A DNA stretch of 64,000 nt from the NCBI RefSeq assembly GCF_900094625.1, contig NZ_FMAJ01000007.1:1-64000 (forward strand). Direction: 5' to 3'. Each line of letters opens with the position of its first letter. Position 1 is the first letter of the stretch. The DNA is from Rhizobium aethiopicum (GTDB lineage: Bacteria; Pseudomonadota; Alphaproteobacteria; Rhizobiales; Rhizobiaceae). Below are positions 46,107-56,860 of this stretch, piece after piece. The notes under the pieces are model-generated. The model was not told the DNA's origin. It made no database searches and saw only the letters and a list, made by a program, of their open reading frames with translations. The translations under genes and the position numbers were made by a program.

Positions 46107-47372
46107 TCAAGCGGCGACGGGGCCGGTCAGCAAGGCCTTGAGCGAGGCTTCGGCCGAGGGTTCGCGTTCGGAGCGTTCGATGAAACCGCCGCCGAAGACG
46201 CGGGCGTCGTCGCCGGGCGCGGAATAAAGCGCGCAGGCCTGGCCGGGCGCAATGCCAGCCTCACCGACCGTCAGATCGACATAGGTGCCCGTCGCGTCGG
46301 CATGCAGCACGGCAGGCGCCGGTGCCCGCGTCGAACGGACCTTGGCGTAGCAGGCAAAGCCTTCGCCGGAAGCGGCCTCCGCGAGCGTGACATCGCCCAG
46401 CCAGTTGACGTCGCGCAGATAAACGCGGTGCGTTTCCAGCGCTTCCTTCGGGCCGACGATAACGCGGCGCGAGCGGGCGTCGAGATAGACGACGTAGAGC
46501 GGCTCGCCGGTAGCGATGCCAATGCCGCGGCGCTGGCCGATGGTGAAATGCAGGATGCCTTCATGGCTTCCCAATATGCGGCCGTCGAGATGGACGATCT
46601 CGCCGGCAAGCGCCGCATTCGGCTTCAGCTTGGTGATGATGTCGGAATATTTGCCCTGCGGCACGAAGCAGATGTCCTGGCTATCGGCCTTCTTGGCGAC
46701 GACGAGGCCCATCTCCTCGGCCAGCCGGCGGGTCTCGGCCTTTGGCAGGCCGCCCAAGGGAAAGCGGAGATAGTCGATCTGCTCCTGCGTCGTGGCGAAG
46801 AGGAAATAACTCTGGTCGCGGTCGGCGTCGGCCGGGCGGAAAAGCGCGCGGCGGCCGGGCTTCTCAGCCGACGGGTTCGGCCGCGAGCGGATATAATGGC
46901 CGGTCGCCAGCGCATCGGCGCCGAGCTCCTTGGCCGTCGCCAGAAGATCGGCGAACTTGACGGTCTGGTTGCAGGAAACGCAGGGGATCGGCGTTTCACC
47001 CGCCACATAGCTTTCGGCGAAGGGATTGATCACCGTCTCGCGGAAGCGCTTTTCGTAATCGAGCACATAATGCGGAATGCCGAGCGTCTCGCAGACGCGG
47101 CGCGCATCGTCGATATCCTGGCCCGCGCAGCAGGAACCGGCGCGGTGAACGGCCGCCCCGTGGTCGTAAAGCTGCAGCGTGATGCCGAGCACATCGTAAC
47201 CCTGCTGTTTGAGAAGGCCGGCAACGACGGATGAATCGACGCCGCCCGACATGGCGACGACGACACGGGTCTCTTCCGGCTTCTTGTCAAAATCCAGTGT
47301 GTTCAACGATGGTGCCAATTCTGCTGTTTCGATCCGCCGTTCTGACTTCGGATTGTGGCGGATTTCCTGCAT
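46107..47372 (-). CDS. mnmA: tRNA-specific 2-thiouridylase
   Basis: The enzyme adds sulfur to U34 of tRNA-Lys, tRNA-Glu and tRNA-Gln. The P-loop SGGVDSS (about 42-48), catalytic cysteines in PCVSCNQ and in [11 protein letters not shown], and [19 protein letters not shown] are all present. The protein has 421 residues from ATG 47372. The conserved part begins at about residue 24, where a TTG (near 47303) could be the true start; neither has a strong ribosome binding site. Confidence 0.92.
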   Translation of the reverse strand: MQEIRHNPKSERRIETAELAPSLNTLDFDKKPEETRVVVAMSGGVDSSVVAGLLKQQGYDVLGITLQLYDHGAAVHRAGSCCAGQDIDDARRVCETLGIPHYVLDYEKRFRETVINPFAESYVAGETPIPCVSCNQTVKFADLLATAKELGADALATGHYIRSRPNPSAEKPGRRALFRPADADRDQSYFLFATTQEQIDYLRFPLGGLPKAETRRLAEEMGLVVAKKADSQDICFVPQGKYSDIITKLKPNAALAGEIVHLDGRILGSHEGILHFTIGQRRGIGIATGEPLYVVYLDARSRRVIVGPKEALETHRVYLRDVNWLGDVTLAEAASGEGFACYAKVRSTRAPAPAVLHADATGTYVDLTVGEAGIAPGQACALYSAPGDDARVFGGGFIERSEREPSAEASLKALLTGPVAA

Positions 47373-47565
47373 TTCGGCGGGATCGGCCGCCAGCTTTCAT
47401 GGGCGACGGATATAGAAACTATTGCGCCCGCGCGCAAGTACCGGCCTTTCGGCCGATTTGCAGCGGCCATATGCGCATGCGCATTGCAGCTATTCGCAAT
47501 CGGCCTTTGTCCGCCCGCATTTCATCGCGTAGATGAAATAGCCCACCTTTAGAAGATTCGGATAC

Positions 47566-48522
47566 ATGACAGCCGCCTCAACCACGCTTCGCGGCGTCCT
47601 TGTCGCATTCGCCGGCTATGCCGTCTTTGCTTTCAGCGATGCATCCATCAAAGCCTTGCACGGCACTATTCCTTCCTTCCAGGTCGCCTTCATCGGCGCG
47701 GTGCTCAGCATGTCTGCCCTTCCCTTCATCAAGGGGCCGGGCGATTCATGGCTCGACATCTTCGCGACGACCAATCGGCCGCTCTGGATGGCGCGCTTTG
47801 CCGCCGGCGCGGCCGGGTCGATCGCCTCCATCATCGCCTTCACAAAGCTGCCGATGGCCGAAGCCTTCTGCCTGCTGTTCCTGCTGCCGTCCGTCGTCAC
47901 CATTCTCTCTGTCATTTTTCTGAGGGAGGATGTCCGCTGGCAGCGCTGGGCGGCAGTCATCGTCGGCTTCCTCGGTGTGCTGGTCGTTCTCCGGCCCGGC
48001 TTCCGCGAGCTGTCCGTCGGACATGTGGCCGCAACTATCGGCGCGATCGCTGCTGGCGTCGCCATCGTCATTCTGCGGGCGCTCGGCCCGGCCGAAAAAC
48101 GGCTGTCGCTCTATGGCGCCTCCCTGCTCGGCACGCTTACCGTCAGCGGCGTTCTGACGCTCTCCGAGGTCGTTGTGCCGACGCCGCAGCAATGGGTCTT
48201 TCTCGCAGGTTACGGATTGCTGGGTGCAGTGGGAAATGTGATGCTGATGACAGCGGCGCGGCTCGCCCCGGCGACGCTCGTGGCGACACCGCAATACAGC
48301 CAGATGATCTGGGCCATCGCCTTCGGCTATCTCTTCTTCAACGATCACGTAGATCTGCCCATGGCCCTCGGCATTGTGCTCATCATCTGCTCCGGCCTGC
48401 TGACCCTAATCCGCGAGCGCAAGCGCCACGTACCCCTGCCCGCAGCCGTCGCCTCCGGCGACTCGCAATCGCCGCTTGCCACGACGCCGGCCGAAGGCGA
48501 TGCGCAAGCACCCGCGCGATAG
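47566..48522 (+). CDS. EamA/DMT family membrane transporter
   Basis: This 318-residue protein has ten hydrophobic segments in two EamA repeats and a soluble proline/alanine-rich tail. Typical blocks are GYAVFAFSDASIKAL near the start and QYSQMIWAIAFGYLFFND in the second repeat. Relatives export metabolites or amino acids; the substrate cannot be inferred. Confidence 0.87.
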   Translation: MTAASTTLRGVLVAFAGYAVFAFSDASIKALHGTIPSFQVAFIGAVLSMSALPFIKGPGDSWLDIFATTNRPLWMARFAAGAAGSIASIIAFTKLPMAEAFCLLFLLPSVVTILSVIFLREDVRWQRWAAVIVGFLGVLVVLRPGFRELSVGHVAATIGAIAAGVAIVILRALGPAEKRLSLYGASLLGTLTVSGVLTLSEVVVPTPQQWVFLAGYGLLGAVGNVMLMTAARLAPATLVATPQYSQMIWAIAFGYLFFNDHVDLPMALGIVLIICSGLLTLIRERKRHVPLPAAVASGDSQSPLATTPAEGDAQAPAR

Positions 48523-48626
48523 GTCTTATTTTGTTGCCTGCCGTCGGCCGCCGAGGCTCGTTCATCAATCAGGTCCCTCTGCGCCCTGGGATTAATCCGA
48601 TCTTACTAAGATAATCGGCGCGCCGT

Positions 48627-48651
48627 GGAACGATTTCTTCGATCATGCGTT
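48627..48651 (+). promoter_or_regulatory. Candidate EcfG/RpoE2-type general stress promoter
   Basis: GGAAC (48627-48631), 16 bases, then CGTT (48648-48651) matches the full alphaproteobacterial EcfG consensus. It is 44 bases upstream of the chosen start of the 88-residue gene. Confidence 0.62.
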
Positions 48652-48694
48652 GCAGCGGCAGCAATGTCGCAATCGAATGGCTGAGGAGGGTTTC

Positions 48695-48961
48695 ATGGGC
48701 AGGTTCGGCACGACGACAGAGTACAGCAGAATCAAACATTGGATCGAAGAGCGCGGCGGCCATCCCGCGCGCATCAAGAACGCGAGCGACGGCGAAACTG
48801 TCCGCGTCGATTTCTCTCCGGAAACACAGGAGGACATTTCCTGGGACGAATTCTTCCAGGGCCTCGACAGCAGCAGGCTCGCCTTCCTTCACCGCACGGA
48901 GGCCGAGGACGATAAAGCCCGCTTCGGCAAGATCATCCGCCGGAAACACTTGCCTCACTGA
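48695..48961 (+). CDS. Hypothetical 88-residue protein
   Basis: I do not recognise a named family. It is a soluble, charged protein (MGRFGTTTEYSRIKHWIEE at the start, then DISWDEFFQGLDSSRLAFLH). GAGGAGGG lies just before the ATG at 48695, which I prefer to upstream frames. The strong EcfG-type promoter suggests induction in stress or stationary phase. Confidence 0.65.
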   Translation: MGRFGTTTEYSRIKHWIEERGGHPARIKNASDGETVRVDFSPETQEDISWDEFFQGLDSSRLAFLHRTEAEDDKARFGKIIRRKHLPH

Positions 48962-48982
48962 AAATCTGTCCCCGACGCATAA

Positions 48983-49010
48983 AACCCGGCGCAGTTCCCC
49001 GCGCCGGGCT
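48983..49010 (-). terminator. Terminator of serA (and possibly of the convergent 88-aa gene)
   Basis: CCCGGCGC (48985-48992) and GCGCCGGG (49001-49008) form a perfect stem with an 8-base loop; on the minus strand the right side is followed by TTTTA. It lies between convergent genes. Confidence 0.72.
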
Positions 49011-49034
49011 TCGATATTTCCTTGGGAGGGAAAC

Positions 49035-50630
49035 TCAGTCGATGTTGAAGGTCAGCAGCTTCGCCTGGCGGATCGCCTGGTGCGCCGTCAGCTGCGTGAG
49101 GACGCCATCATCCACCTCGCCGTCGACGTAGAGCAGCGCAATGGCGTCGCCACCTTGCTTGTCGCGGCCGAGCTGGAAGTTGGCGATGTTGACGCCGGCG
49201 GTGCCGAGCGTCGTGCCGATGAAGCCAATCATGCCAGGAACGTCGGTATTGGTGATGTAGATCATGTGCGAACCGACATCGGCGTCAAGGTTGATGCCCT
49301 TGATCTGGATGAAGCGTGGCTTGCCGTCCGAGAACACCGTGCCGGCAATCGACCGCGTCATGCTCTCGGTCTTCACCGTCAGCTTGATATACCCATCGAA
49401 GACACCAGTCTTGTCGCGCTTGACCTCGGAGAGCACGATGCCCTTTTCCTTGATCATGATTGGCGCCGAAACCATGTTGACGTCGGCGACCTGCGGGCGG
49501 ATCAGGCCGGCGAGAACCGCGCTCGTCAGCGCCCGCGTATTCATGTTGGCGGTGATGCCGTCATAGAGGATCTCGATTTCCTTGATCGGCTCCTCGGTGA
49601 CCTGGCCGACGAAGGCACCGAGAACGTCGGCAAGACGGATGAACGGCTTCAGGATCGGCGCCTCTTCCGCTGTGATCGACGGCATGTTGATGGCGTTGGA
49701 GACCGCGCCCTTGACGAGATAGTCCGACATCTGTTCGGCCACCTGCAGCGCGACGTTTTCCTGCGCCTCGGTCGTCGAAGCGCCGAGATGCGGCGTGCAG
49801 ACGACGTTCGGCAGACCGAAGAGCGGGCTTTCCTTGGCGGGCTCGACTTCGAAGACGTCGAAGGCGGCACCGGCGACATGACCGGACTTGATCGCTTCGG
49901 CAAGGGCCGCCTCATCGACGAGGCCGCCTCGGGCGCAATTGATGATGCGCACGCCGGGCTTGGTCTTCGCGAGCGCTTCCTTGTTGAGGATGCCGCGTGT
50001 CTTGTCAGTCATCGGCACGTGCAGCGTGATGAAATCGGCGCGGGCGAAAAGCTCGTCCAGCTCAACCTTGGTGACGCCCATCTCCTCGGCGCGCTCCTTG
50101 GAAAGGAACGGGTCATAGGCGACCACATGCATCTTTAGGCCGATGGCGCGGGCGCAGACGATCGAGCCGATATTGCCGGCGCCGATGACGCCAAGCGTCT
50201 TGCCGGTGATCTCGACGCCCATGAATTTGGACTTCTCCCACTTGCCGGCCTGTGTCGAGGTATCGGCTGCCGGAAGCTGGCGGGCGACGGCGAACATCAG
50301 CGCGATCGCATGTTCGGCTGTGGTGATGGAATTGCCGAAGGGCGTGTTCATCACGATGATACCGCGGCGCGAGGCGGCCGGAATATCGACATTGTCGACA
50401 CCGATGCCGGCGCGGCCGACAACCTTGAGGTTCTTCGCCCCTTCGATGATCTTTTCCGTCACCTTGGTGGCAGAGCGGATGGCGAGACCATCATACTTGC
50501 CGATGACTTCGAGCAGACGGTCCTTGTCTTTACCGAGCTGCGGTTCGAAATCGACTTCGACGCCGCGGTCGCGGAAGATCTGGACAGCGGTTTCCGACAA
50601 TTCGTCGGATACGAGAACGCGAGGTGCCAT
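49035..50630 (-). CDS. serA: D-3-phosphoglycerate dehydrogenase
   Basis: The 531-residue long-form enzyme catalyses the first step of serine synthesis. It shows the NAD-binding GKTLGVIGAGNIGSIV, LTLHVPMT-like ITLHVPMTDKTRGIL and catalytic region CARGGLVDEAAL in the first 320 residues. An ASB-like middle domain and a C-terminal ACT domain (TDVPGMIGFIGTTLG) follow. It lies 145 bases downstream of serC on the same strand; the gap contains a repeat. Confidence 0.95.
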   Translation of the reverse strand: MAPRVLVSDELSETAVQIFRDRGVEVDFEPQLGKDKDRLLEVIGKYDGLAIRSATKVTEKIIEGAKNLKVVGRAGIGVDNVDIPAASRRGIIVMNTPFGNSITTAEHAIALMFAVARQLPAADTSTQAGKWEKSKFMGVEITGKTLGVIGAGNIGSIVCARAIGLKMHVVAYDPFLSKERAEEMGVTKVELDELFARADFITLHVPMTDKTRGILNKEALAKTKPGVRIINCARGGLVDEAALAEAIKSGHVAGAAFDVFEVEPAKESPLFGLPNVVCTPHLGASTTEAQENVALQVAEQMSDYLVKGAVSNAINMPSITAEEAPILKPFIRLADVLGAFVGQVTEEPIKEIEILYDGITANMNTRALTSAVLAGLIRPQVADVNMVSAPIMIKEKGIVLSEVKRDKTGVFDGYIKLTVKTESMTRSIAGTVFSDGKPRFIQIKGINLDADVGSHMIYITNTDVPGMIGFIGTTLGTAGVNIANFQLGRDKQGGDAIALLYVDGEVDDGVLTQLTAHQAIRQAKLLTFNID

Positions 50631-50678
50631 GAGGGCCTCCTTGAAAAGTGTTCAGCGATGATTGAATCAGAGATGTCA

Positions 50679-50766
50679 GAGCATGATGCCGAAAAGTATC
50701 AGCGGTTTTCGGACAACATCATGCTCAAATTCTTTGATTCGGCTCCTCCGTCAGGCGGAGCCGAAT
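50679..50766. repeat. Rhizobial palindromic repeat plus second hairpin, between serC and serA
   Basis: Outer arms GAGCATGATG (50679-50688) and CATCATGCTC (50717-50726) and inner arms CCGAAAA (50689-50695) and TTTTCGG (50706-50712) build one long stem. I recognise it as a very common intergenic palindrome of Rhizobiales. A second perfect 10-bp hairpin, ATTCGGCTCC / GGAGCCGAAT, follows at 50737-50766. Together they could process or attenuate the serC-serA transcript. Confidence 0.7.
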
Positions 50767-50775
50767 GCGATCACG

Positions 50776-51954
50776 TTAGGCGGCGGCCGAAGCGAGCTGC
50801 GCCTTCTGCGTTTCGAAGGCCCAGGAAAGCCAAGGCATCAGCTTCTGCATGTCGGACGCCTCGATCGTGGCGCCGGCCCAGATACGCAGACCCGACGGGG
50901 CGTCGCGGTAATGGCCGATGTCATAGGCGACACCTTCCTTTTCCAGGAGGCCGACCAGGCCCTTGGCGAAATTCGCTTGGCCATTGCCGTCAAGCGCCGC
51001 GATATCCTTGTCGACGATCTTCAGGCAGACGGAGGTGTTGGAGGCCGTGTCCGCCTTGACGGCGAGATTGGCGATCCAGTCGTTTGCCGCAACGAAATCG
51101 TGGATAACCTTGGCATTGGCATCGGCGCGGGCGATCAGCGCCTTGAGACCGCCGAGCTCCTTGGCCCAGACAAGCGCGTCGATATAGTCTTCGACGCAGA
51201 GCATAGACGGCGTGTTGATCGTCTCGCCCTGGAAGATGCCTTCGGTCAGCTTGCCGCCCGAGGTCATGCGGAAGATCTTCGGCAGCGGCCAGGCCGGCGT
51301 GTAGGTGGTGAGACGCTCGACGGCGCGCGGCGAGAGGATGATGACCCCATGCGCGCCCTCGCCGCCCAAAACCTTCTGCCATGAGAAGGTGACGACATCG
51401 AGCTTGGCGAAATCGAGTTCCTGCGCAAAAGCGGCCGAGGTGGCGTCGCAGATCGTCAGGCCCTTGCGGTCGGCGGGAATGAAGTCGCCGTTCGGCACGC
51501 GCACGCCCGAAGTGGTCCCGTTCCAGGTAAAGACGACGTCCCGGTCGAAATCGACGGCGGAGAGATCGGGAAGCTCACCGTAACCGGCTTCGAGCTTGCG
51601 CACGTCCTTGAGCTTCAGCTGCTTGACGACATCCGTGACCCAGCCGGCGCCGAAGCTTTCCCAGGCGAGCATGTCGACCCCGCGTTCGCCGAGCAGCGAC
51701 CAGAGCGCCATTTCGACGGCGCCGGTGTCGGAGGCTGGAACGATGCCGATGCGGTAATCCGCCGGCACCTCGAGAATTTCACGGGTAAGGTCGATGGCCT
51801 GCTTGAGCTTGGCCTTGCCGACCTTCGCGCGGTGCGAACGGCCGAGAGCCGCGTCGGAAAGAGCTTCGAGCGACCAACCGGGGCGCTTCGAGCAGGGGCC
51901 GGAAGAGAAATGGGTATTGTGCGGACGGATGTCCGGCTTTGCGGTCTTCGCCAT
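50776..51954 (-). CDS. serC: Phosphoserine aminotransferase
   Basis: This 392-residue PLP enzyme makes phosphoserine from 3-phosphohydroxypyruvate. The PLP lysine sits in [17 protein letters not shown], and the opening [13 protein letters not shown] is typical of the alphaproteobacterial form. The start is preceded by a structured leader that includes the ribosome binding site AGAGGATAG. Confidence 0.93.
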   Translation of the reverse strand: MAKTAKPDIRPHNTHFSSGPCSKRPGWSLEALSDAALGRSHRAKVGKAKLKQAIDLTREILEVPADYRIGIVPASDTGAVEMALWSLLGERGVDMLAWESFGAGWVTDVVKQLKLKDVRKLEAGYGELPDLSAVDFDRDVVFTWNGTTSGVRVPNGDFIPADRKGLTICDATSAAFAQELDFAKLDVVTFSWQKVLGGEGAHGVIILSPRAVERLTTYTPAWPLPKIFRMTSGGKLTEGIFQGETINTPSMLCVEDYIDALVWAKELGGLKALIARADANAKVIHDFVAANDWIANLAVKADTASNTSVCLKIVDKDIAALDGNGQANFAKGLVGLLEKEGVAYDIGHYRDAPSGLRIWAGATIEASDMQKLMPWLSWAFETQKAQLASAAA

Positions 51955-51956
51955 GA

Positions 51957-52003
51957 TGCTATCCTCTCAGATAGAAAGCCCTTCGTTGGGGAAGGGTGTC
52001 CCG
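51957..52003 (-). promoter_or_regulatory. serC RNA motif (structured 5' leader)
   Basis: On the minus strand the leader CGGGACACCCTTCCCC AACGAAGGG folds into one hairpin, and CTATCTGAGAGGATAG into a second that holds the ribosome binding site. This resembles the published serC motif found upstream of serC in alphaproteobacteria. The ligand, if any, is unknown as far as I know. Recognition is from memory. Confidence 0.62.
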
Positions 52004-52009
52004 CCGCCG

Positions 52010-52038
52010 TCTGTATGGATCGGGCGCGTCATAGTCAA
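52010..52038 (-). promoter_or_regulatory. Promoter of serC-serA
   Basis: A -35 TTGACT (52033-52038) and a -10-like TACAGA (52010-52015) with 17-base spacing place the transcript start right at the beginning of the structured serC leader. Confidence 0.5.
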
Positions 52039-52092
52039 GATCGAAGTGTCGCAAGCTGAAGATATTTTGACGCAGGCGGGGCGGCGAAAATG

Positions 52093-52122
52093 AAAAAGCC
52101 GCCCGGAGCGAGGGCGACTTTT
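52093..52122 (-). terminator. Terminator of the outer membrane protein gene
   Basis: On the minus strand AGTCGCCC and GGGCGGCT pair (one G-U) with a 7-base loop, followed by TTTTCATTTT. It starts about 20 bases after the gene's stop. Confidence 0.8.
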
Positions 52123-52141
52123 GGTGCAATGATTGTCGGCC

Positions 52142-52978
52142 TTACTTGTAGACCGGTTGTTGCAGCGGGATTTCCGGCGGCGGCTCGTAGCTAGCCTGGG
52201 CGCAACCGCCGAAGAGGTAGCGGGCGCCGACGCGAGCTTCGTGGGCGCTGAGCCCCCTGTCCCGACCCGGGCCGCCGTTTTCCGCGTAGCCGAACATGTT
52301 GCCGCCGTCGATATGCAGGTAACGGTAGCCGACATCGGCCTTGATGTTGCAGGTCACGTCGATCGAAGCGCCGGCCATGAGGGCGTAGGTGAAGCGCCAA
52401 TTGCCCTTGCCGCCGTGGGTAACTTGGTCGTCGCAGAAGCTGCCGTCATCGGCGCAGGCGACGTTGCGCAGGTTTCTCCACTTCACGTAGGAACCGCCGA
52501 TACCGGCGCCGACATACGGCGTCACATAGCCGTAGGTGCCGAGATCGACATATGCGTTGGCAAGCAGCGTATAGGCGGTCATCGAAGAGCGGTCGCGCGA
52601 GGTGCAATCCACCAGCGGGAAGCCGCACTGTCCAGATGTCGAGCCCCTGAAATCCGCCTGGGTCAGATAGTCGAAGGTCAGATCGGTGCGCAGATAGCTG
52701 TTGATCTGATAACCGACACCACCACCGATCGTCCACGCGTCGTCGAGGTCGGCGTCGTCGAAATCAACCTCGGTCGCGTTGCTGCCCTGGAAATAGCGCG
52801 CGCCGCGCAGATCGGTGAAGGCATAGCCGACGTCGCCGCGCAGGTACCAGCCGGTGGCTTCGCTCACCGTCACCTCAGGCGGCTGCTCGGGGATAGGTTC
52901 GGCTGGGGCGAAATCCGCGGAATAGGCATTTGTCGCCATCAACAATGCGGCAAAGATGCCGGACAAGCTTCTTTTCAT
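52142..52978 (-). CDS. Omp25/Omp31-like outer membrane beta-barrel protein
   Basis: The 278-residue protein has a signal peptide of about 21 residues (ending TNAYSA), a proline-rich linker (PAEPIPEQPPEV) and an eight-stranded barrel-like pattern of alternating aromatic strands (GWYLRGDVGYAFTDL; YVTPYVGAGIGGSYVKW). It ends with a proline-rich tail rather than the usual terminal aromatic strand. Relatives include Omp25/31 of Brucella. The start at 52978 has GGAGTG upstream. Confidence 0.82.
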   Translation of the reverse strand: MKRSLSGIFAALLMATNAYSADFAPAEPIPEQPPEVTVSEATGWYLRGDVGYAFTDLRGARYFQGSNATEVDFDDADLDDAWTIGGGVGYQINSYLRTDLTFDYLTQADFRGSTSGQCGFPLVDCTSRDRSSMTAYTLLANAYVDLGTYGYVTPYVGAGIGGSYVKWRNLRNVACADDGSFCDDQVTHGGKGNWRFTYALMAGASIDVTCNIKADVGYRYLHIDGGNMFGYAENGGPGRDRGLSAHEARVGARYLFGGCAQASYEPPPEIPLQQPVYK

Positions 52979-53190
52979 GGATTTCACTCCAAAATCCCGT
53001 TGCGGCGGCAAGCTCAGTCGCTGCCAATCTGATACGCTTTGCATGGATAATGAAATGGAAACGTTAAAAGCTGCTTAACCACGCTTATTTACTTTGATTT
53101 CAAGCATCTCGATGGCTTGAAACAGAAAGGTCGACCGCGGCCTGGAGATGACTCGGGCGCGAGATACATAGCCACACAAGTGCGCAACGA

Positions 53191-53217
53191 AAAGCCGGCG
53201 CTTCCGCGCCGGCTTTT
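53191..53217 (-). terminator. Terminator of glmM
   Basis: AAAGCCGGCGC and GCGCCGGCTTT form a perfect stem with a TTCC loop; T-runs on both sides allow action in either direction. It lies about 24 bases after the glmM stop. Confidence 0.88.
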
Positions 53218-53239
53218 TAGATTGTCTGATTTCACAGCG

Positions 53240-54592
53240 TCAGGCAGCGGTCCGGACATTCGAGATCGTGCCGATCAGCTCATTGACGATGCGCTCGATC
53301 TGGGCGCGGTCATCGCCCTCGGCCATGACGCGGATCAACGGTTCCGTGCCCGAGGGGCGGATAACGAGGCGGCCGTTCTTGGCGAGTTCGGCCTCGGCGT
53401 CGGCGATTGCCTTCTGCACCTGGATATCCTCCAACGGCTTGCCGCCGCTGATGCGGACATTGCGAAGGAGCTGCGGGACCGGCTCGAAACGACGGCAGAC
53501 CTCGCTGACCGTACGACCCGTGCGCTTGACCGCGGCGAGAATCTGCAGCGCTGCGACGAGACCGTCGCCGGTTGTGCCGTAATCCGAAAGCACGATGTGG
53601 CCCGATTGTTCGCCGCCGACATTGTAATTGTGCTGACGCATATGCTCGACGACATAGCGGTCGCCGACCTTGGTGCGGGCAAGCGCCATGCCGCGCCCGT
53701 CGAGGAAGCGCTCGAGGCCGAGATTAGACATCACCGTGGCAACGATGCCGTTGCCGCGCAGTTGCTGGCTCTCTGCCCAGCTTTCGGCAATGACGGCCAT
53801 CAGCTGGTCGCCGTCGACGATCGAACCGTTCTCGTCGACGATGATGACGCGGTCCGCGTCGCCGTCCAGCGCGATGCCGATGTCGGCGCGCACCTCATCG
53901 ACTTTCTTCTGCAATGCGACGGGGCTGGTTGAGCCGCAATTGAGATTGATGTTGGTGCCGTTCGGTTCGTTGCCGATGGTAACGACATCAGCGCCCAGCT
54001 CCCAGAGCACGGCAGGCGCCACCTTGTAGGCAGCGCCATTGGCGCAATCGATCGCGACCCTCAGTCCCTGCAGCGTCACATCGCGCGGCAGCGTGCGCTT
54101 GGCATGTTCGATATAGCGGTCATGCACGCCGTCGACGCGCTTGGCCCGGCCGATGTCGTCGGATTTTGCGAGCTGCGCATTCAGGTCCTTCTCGAGCAGA
54201 TCCTCGATCTCGGCTTCGATGTCATCCGAAAGCTTGTAGCCGTCGGGACCGAAAAGCTTGATACCGTTGTCTTCGTAGGGATTGTGCGAGGCGGAGATCA
54301 TCACGCCGATATCGCAGCGCAGCGAGCGCGTCAGCATGGCGACGGCAGGCGTCGGGATCGGACCGAGAATGAAGGCGTCGAGACCCGCAGCGGTGAAACC
54401 TGCCACCATTGCATTCTCAAGCATATAGCCGGAAAGGCGGGTATCCTTGCCGATCACGACGCGATGACGGTGGTTGCCACGGCGGAAGATGGTGCCGGCA
54501 GCGATGCCGACCCGCATGGCGAGATCGGGCGTCATCGGGAAGACGTTGGATTGACCGCGAATACCGTCCGTACCGAAATAGCGTCTTTTCAT
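53240..54592 (-). CDS. glmM: Phosphoglucosamine mutase
   Basis: The 450-residue enzyme converts glucosamine 6-phosphate to glucosamine 1-phosphate for cell-wall precursor synthesis. The catalytic serine lies in [14 protein letters not shown] (near residue 100), the metal-binding loop is DGDADR, and the sugar loop GEQSGH and phosphate loop RPSGTEPL are present. AGGAGTG precedes the ATG at 54592. It follows ftsH, a common alphaproteobacterial order, though the ftsH terminator lies between. Confidence 0.95.
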   Translation of the reverse strand: MKRRYFGTDGIRGQSNVFPMTPDLAMRVGIAAGTIFRRGNHRHRVVIGKDTRLSGYMLENAMVAGFTAAGLDAFILGPIPTPAVAMLTRSLRCDIGVMISASHNPYEDNGIKLFGPDGYKLSDDIEAEIEDLLEKDLNAQLAKSDDIGRAKRVDGVHDRYIEHAKRTLPRDVTLQGLRVAIDCANGAAYKVAPAVLWELGADVVTIGNEPNGTNINLNCGSTSPVALQKKVDEVRADIGIALDGDADRVIIVDENGSIVDGDQLMAVIAESWAESQQLRGNGIVATVMSNLGLERFLDGRGMALARTKVGDRYVVEHMRQHNYNVGGEQSGHIVLSDYGTTGDGLVAALQILAAVKRTGRTVSEVCRRFEPVPQLLRNVRISGGKPLEDIQVQKAIADAEAELAKNGRLVIRPSGTEPLIRVMAEGDDRAQIERIVNELIGTISNVRTAA

Positions 54593-54775
54593 CTGCACTC
54601 CTGCGCTTTGGCGCGCCATTCAAGGCAGCGCATCGTTCCAAGCAAATCCGGCTTCAGTGGATTGTCGTCAGTCCAGGAGCGTGATTCATGCTTGCTTCTC
54701 TTCAGCGGAATGCCACAAAATGCGGCAATCGGCACGTAAATTAGCGAGAAAAATGATTATATCCCGTTACCAATA

Positions 54776-54815
54776 AAAAAGGCCGGATCTCCGATATTGG
54801 AAATCCGGCCTTTTT
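54776..54815 (-). terminator. Terminator of ftsH
   Basis: AAAAAGGCCGGAT and ATCCGGCCTTTTT (13-bp arms) surround a 14-base loop just after the ftsH stop. The minus strand ends in a T-run. Confidence 0.9.
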
Positions 54816-54832
54816 CGAGATCGTATCGCGGT

Positions 54833-56764
<1,932 letters not shown>

Positions 56765-56860
56765 TGAACTCCCCAGCACTGGAACAGCCGCCTCATGGCG
56801 ACCGTCTTATTCATTCTTACATAGGGTTGCGCCGCGCTGTTGCCAAGGCAATCCCCCATG

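Noticed and set aside
53117..53932. 271-codon plus-strand frame opposite glmM
   Set aside because: Antisense to a well-conserved essential gene; composition is that of a shadow frame.
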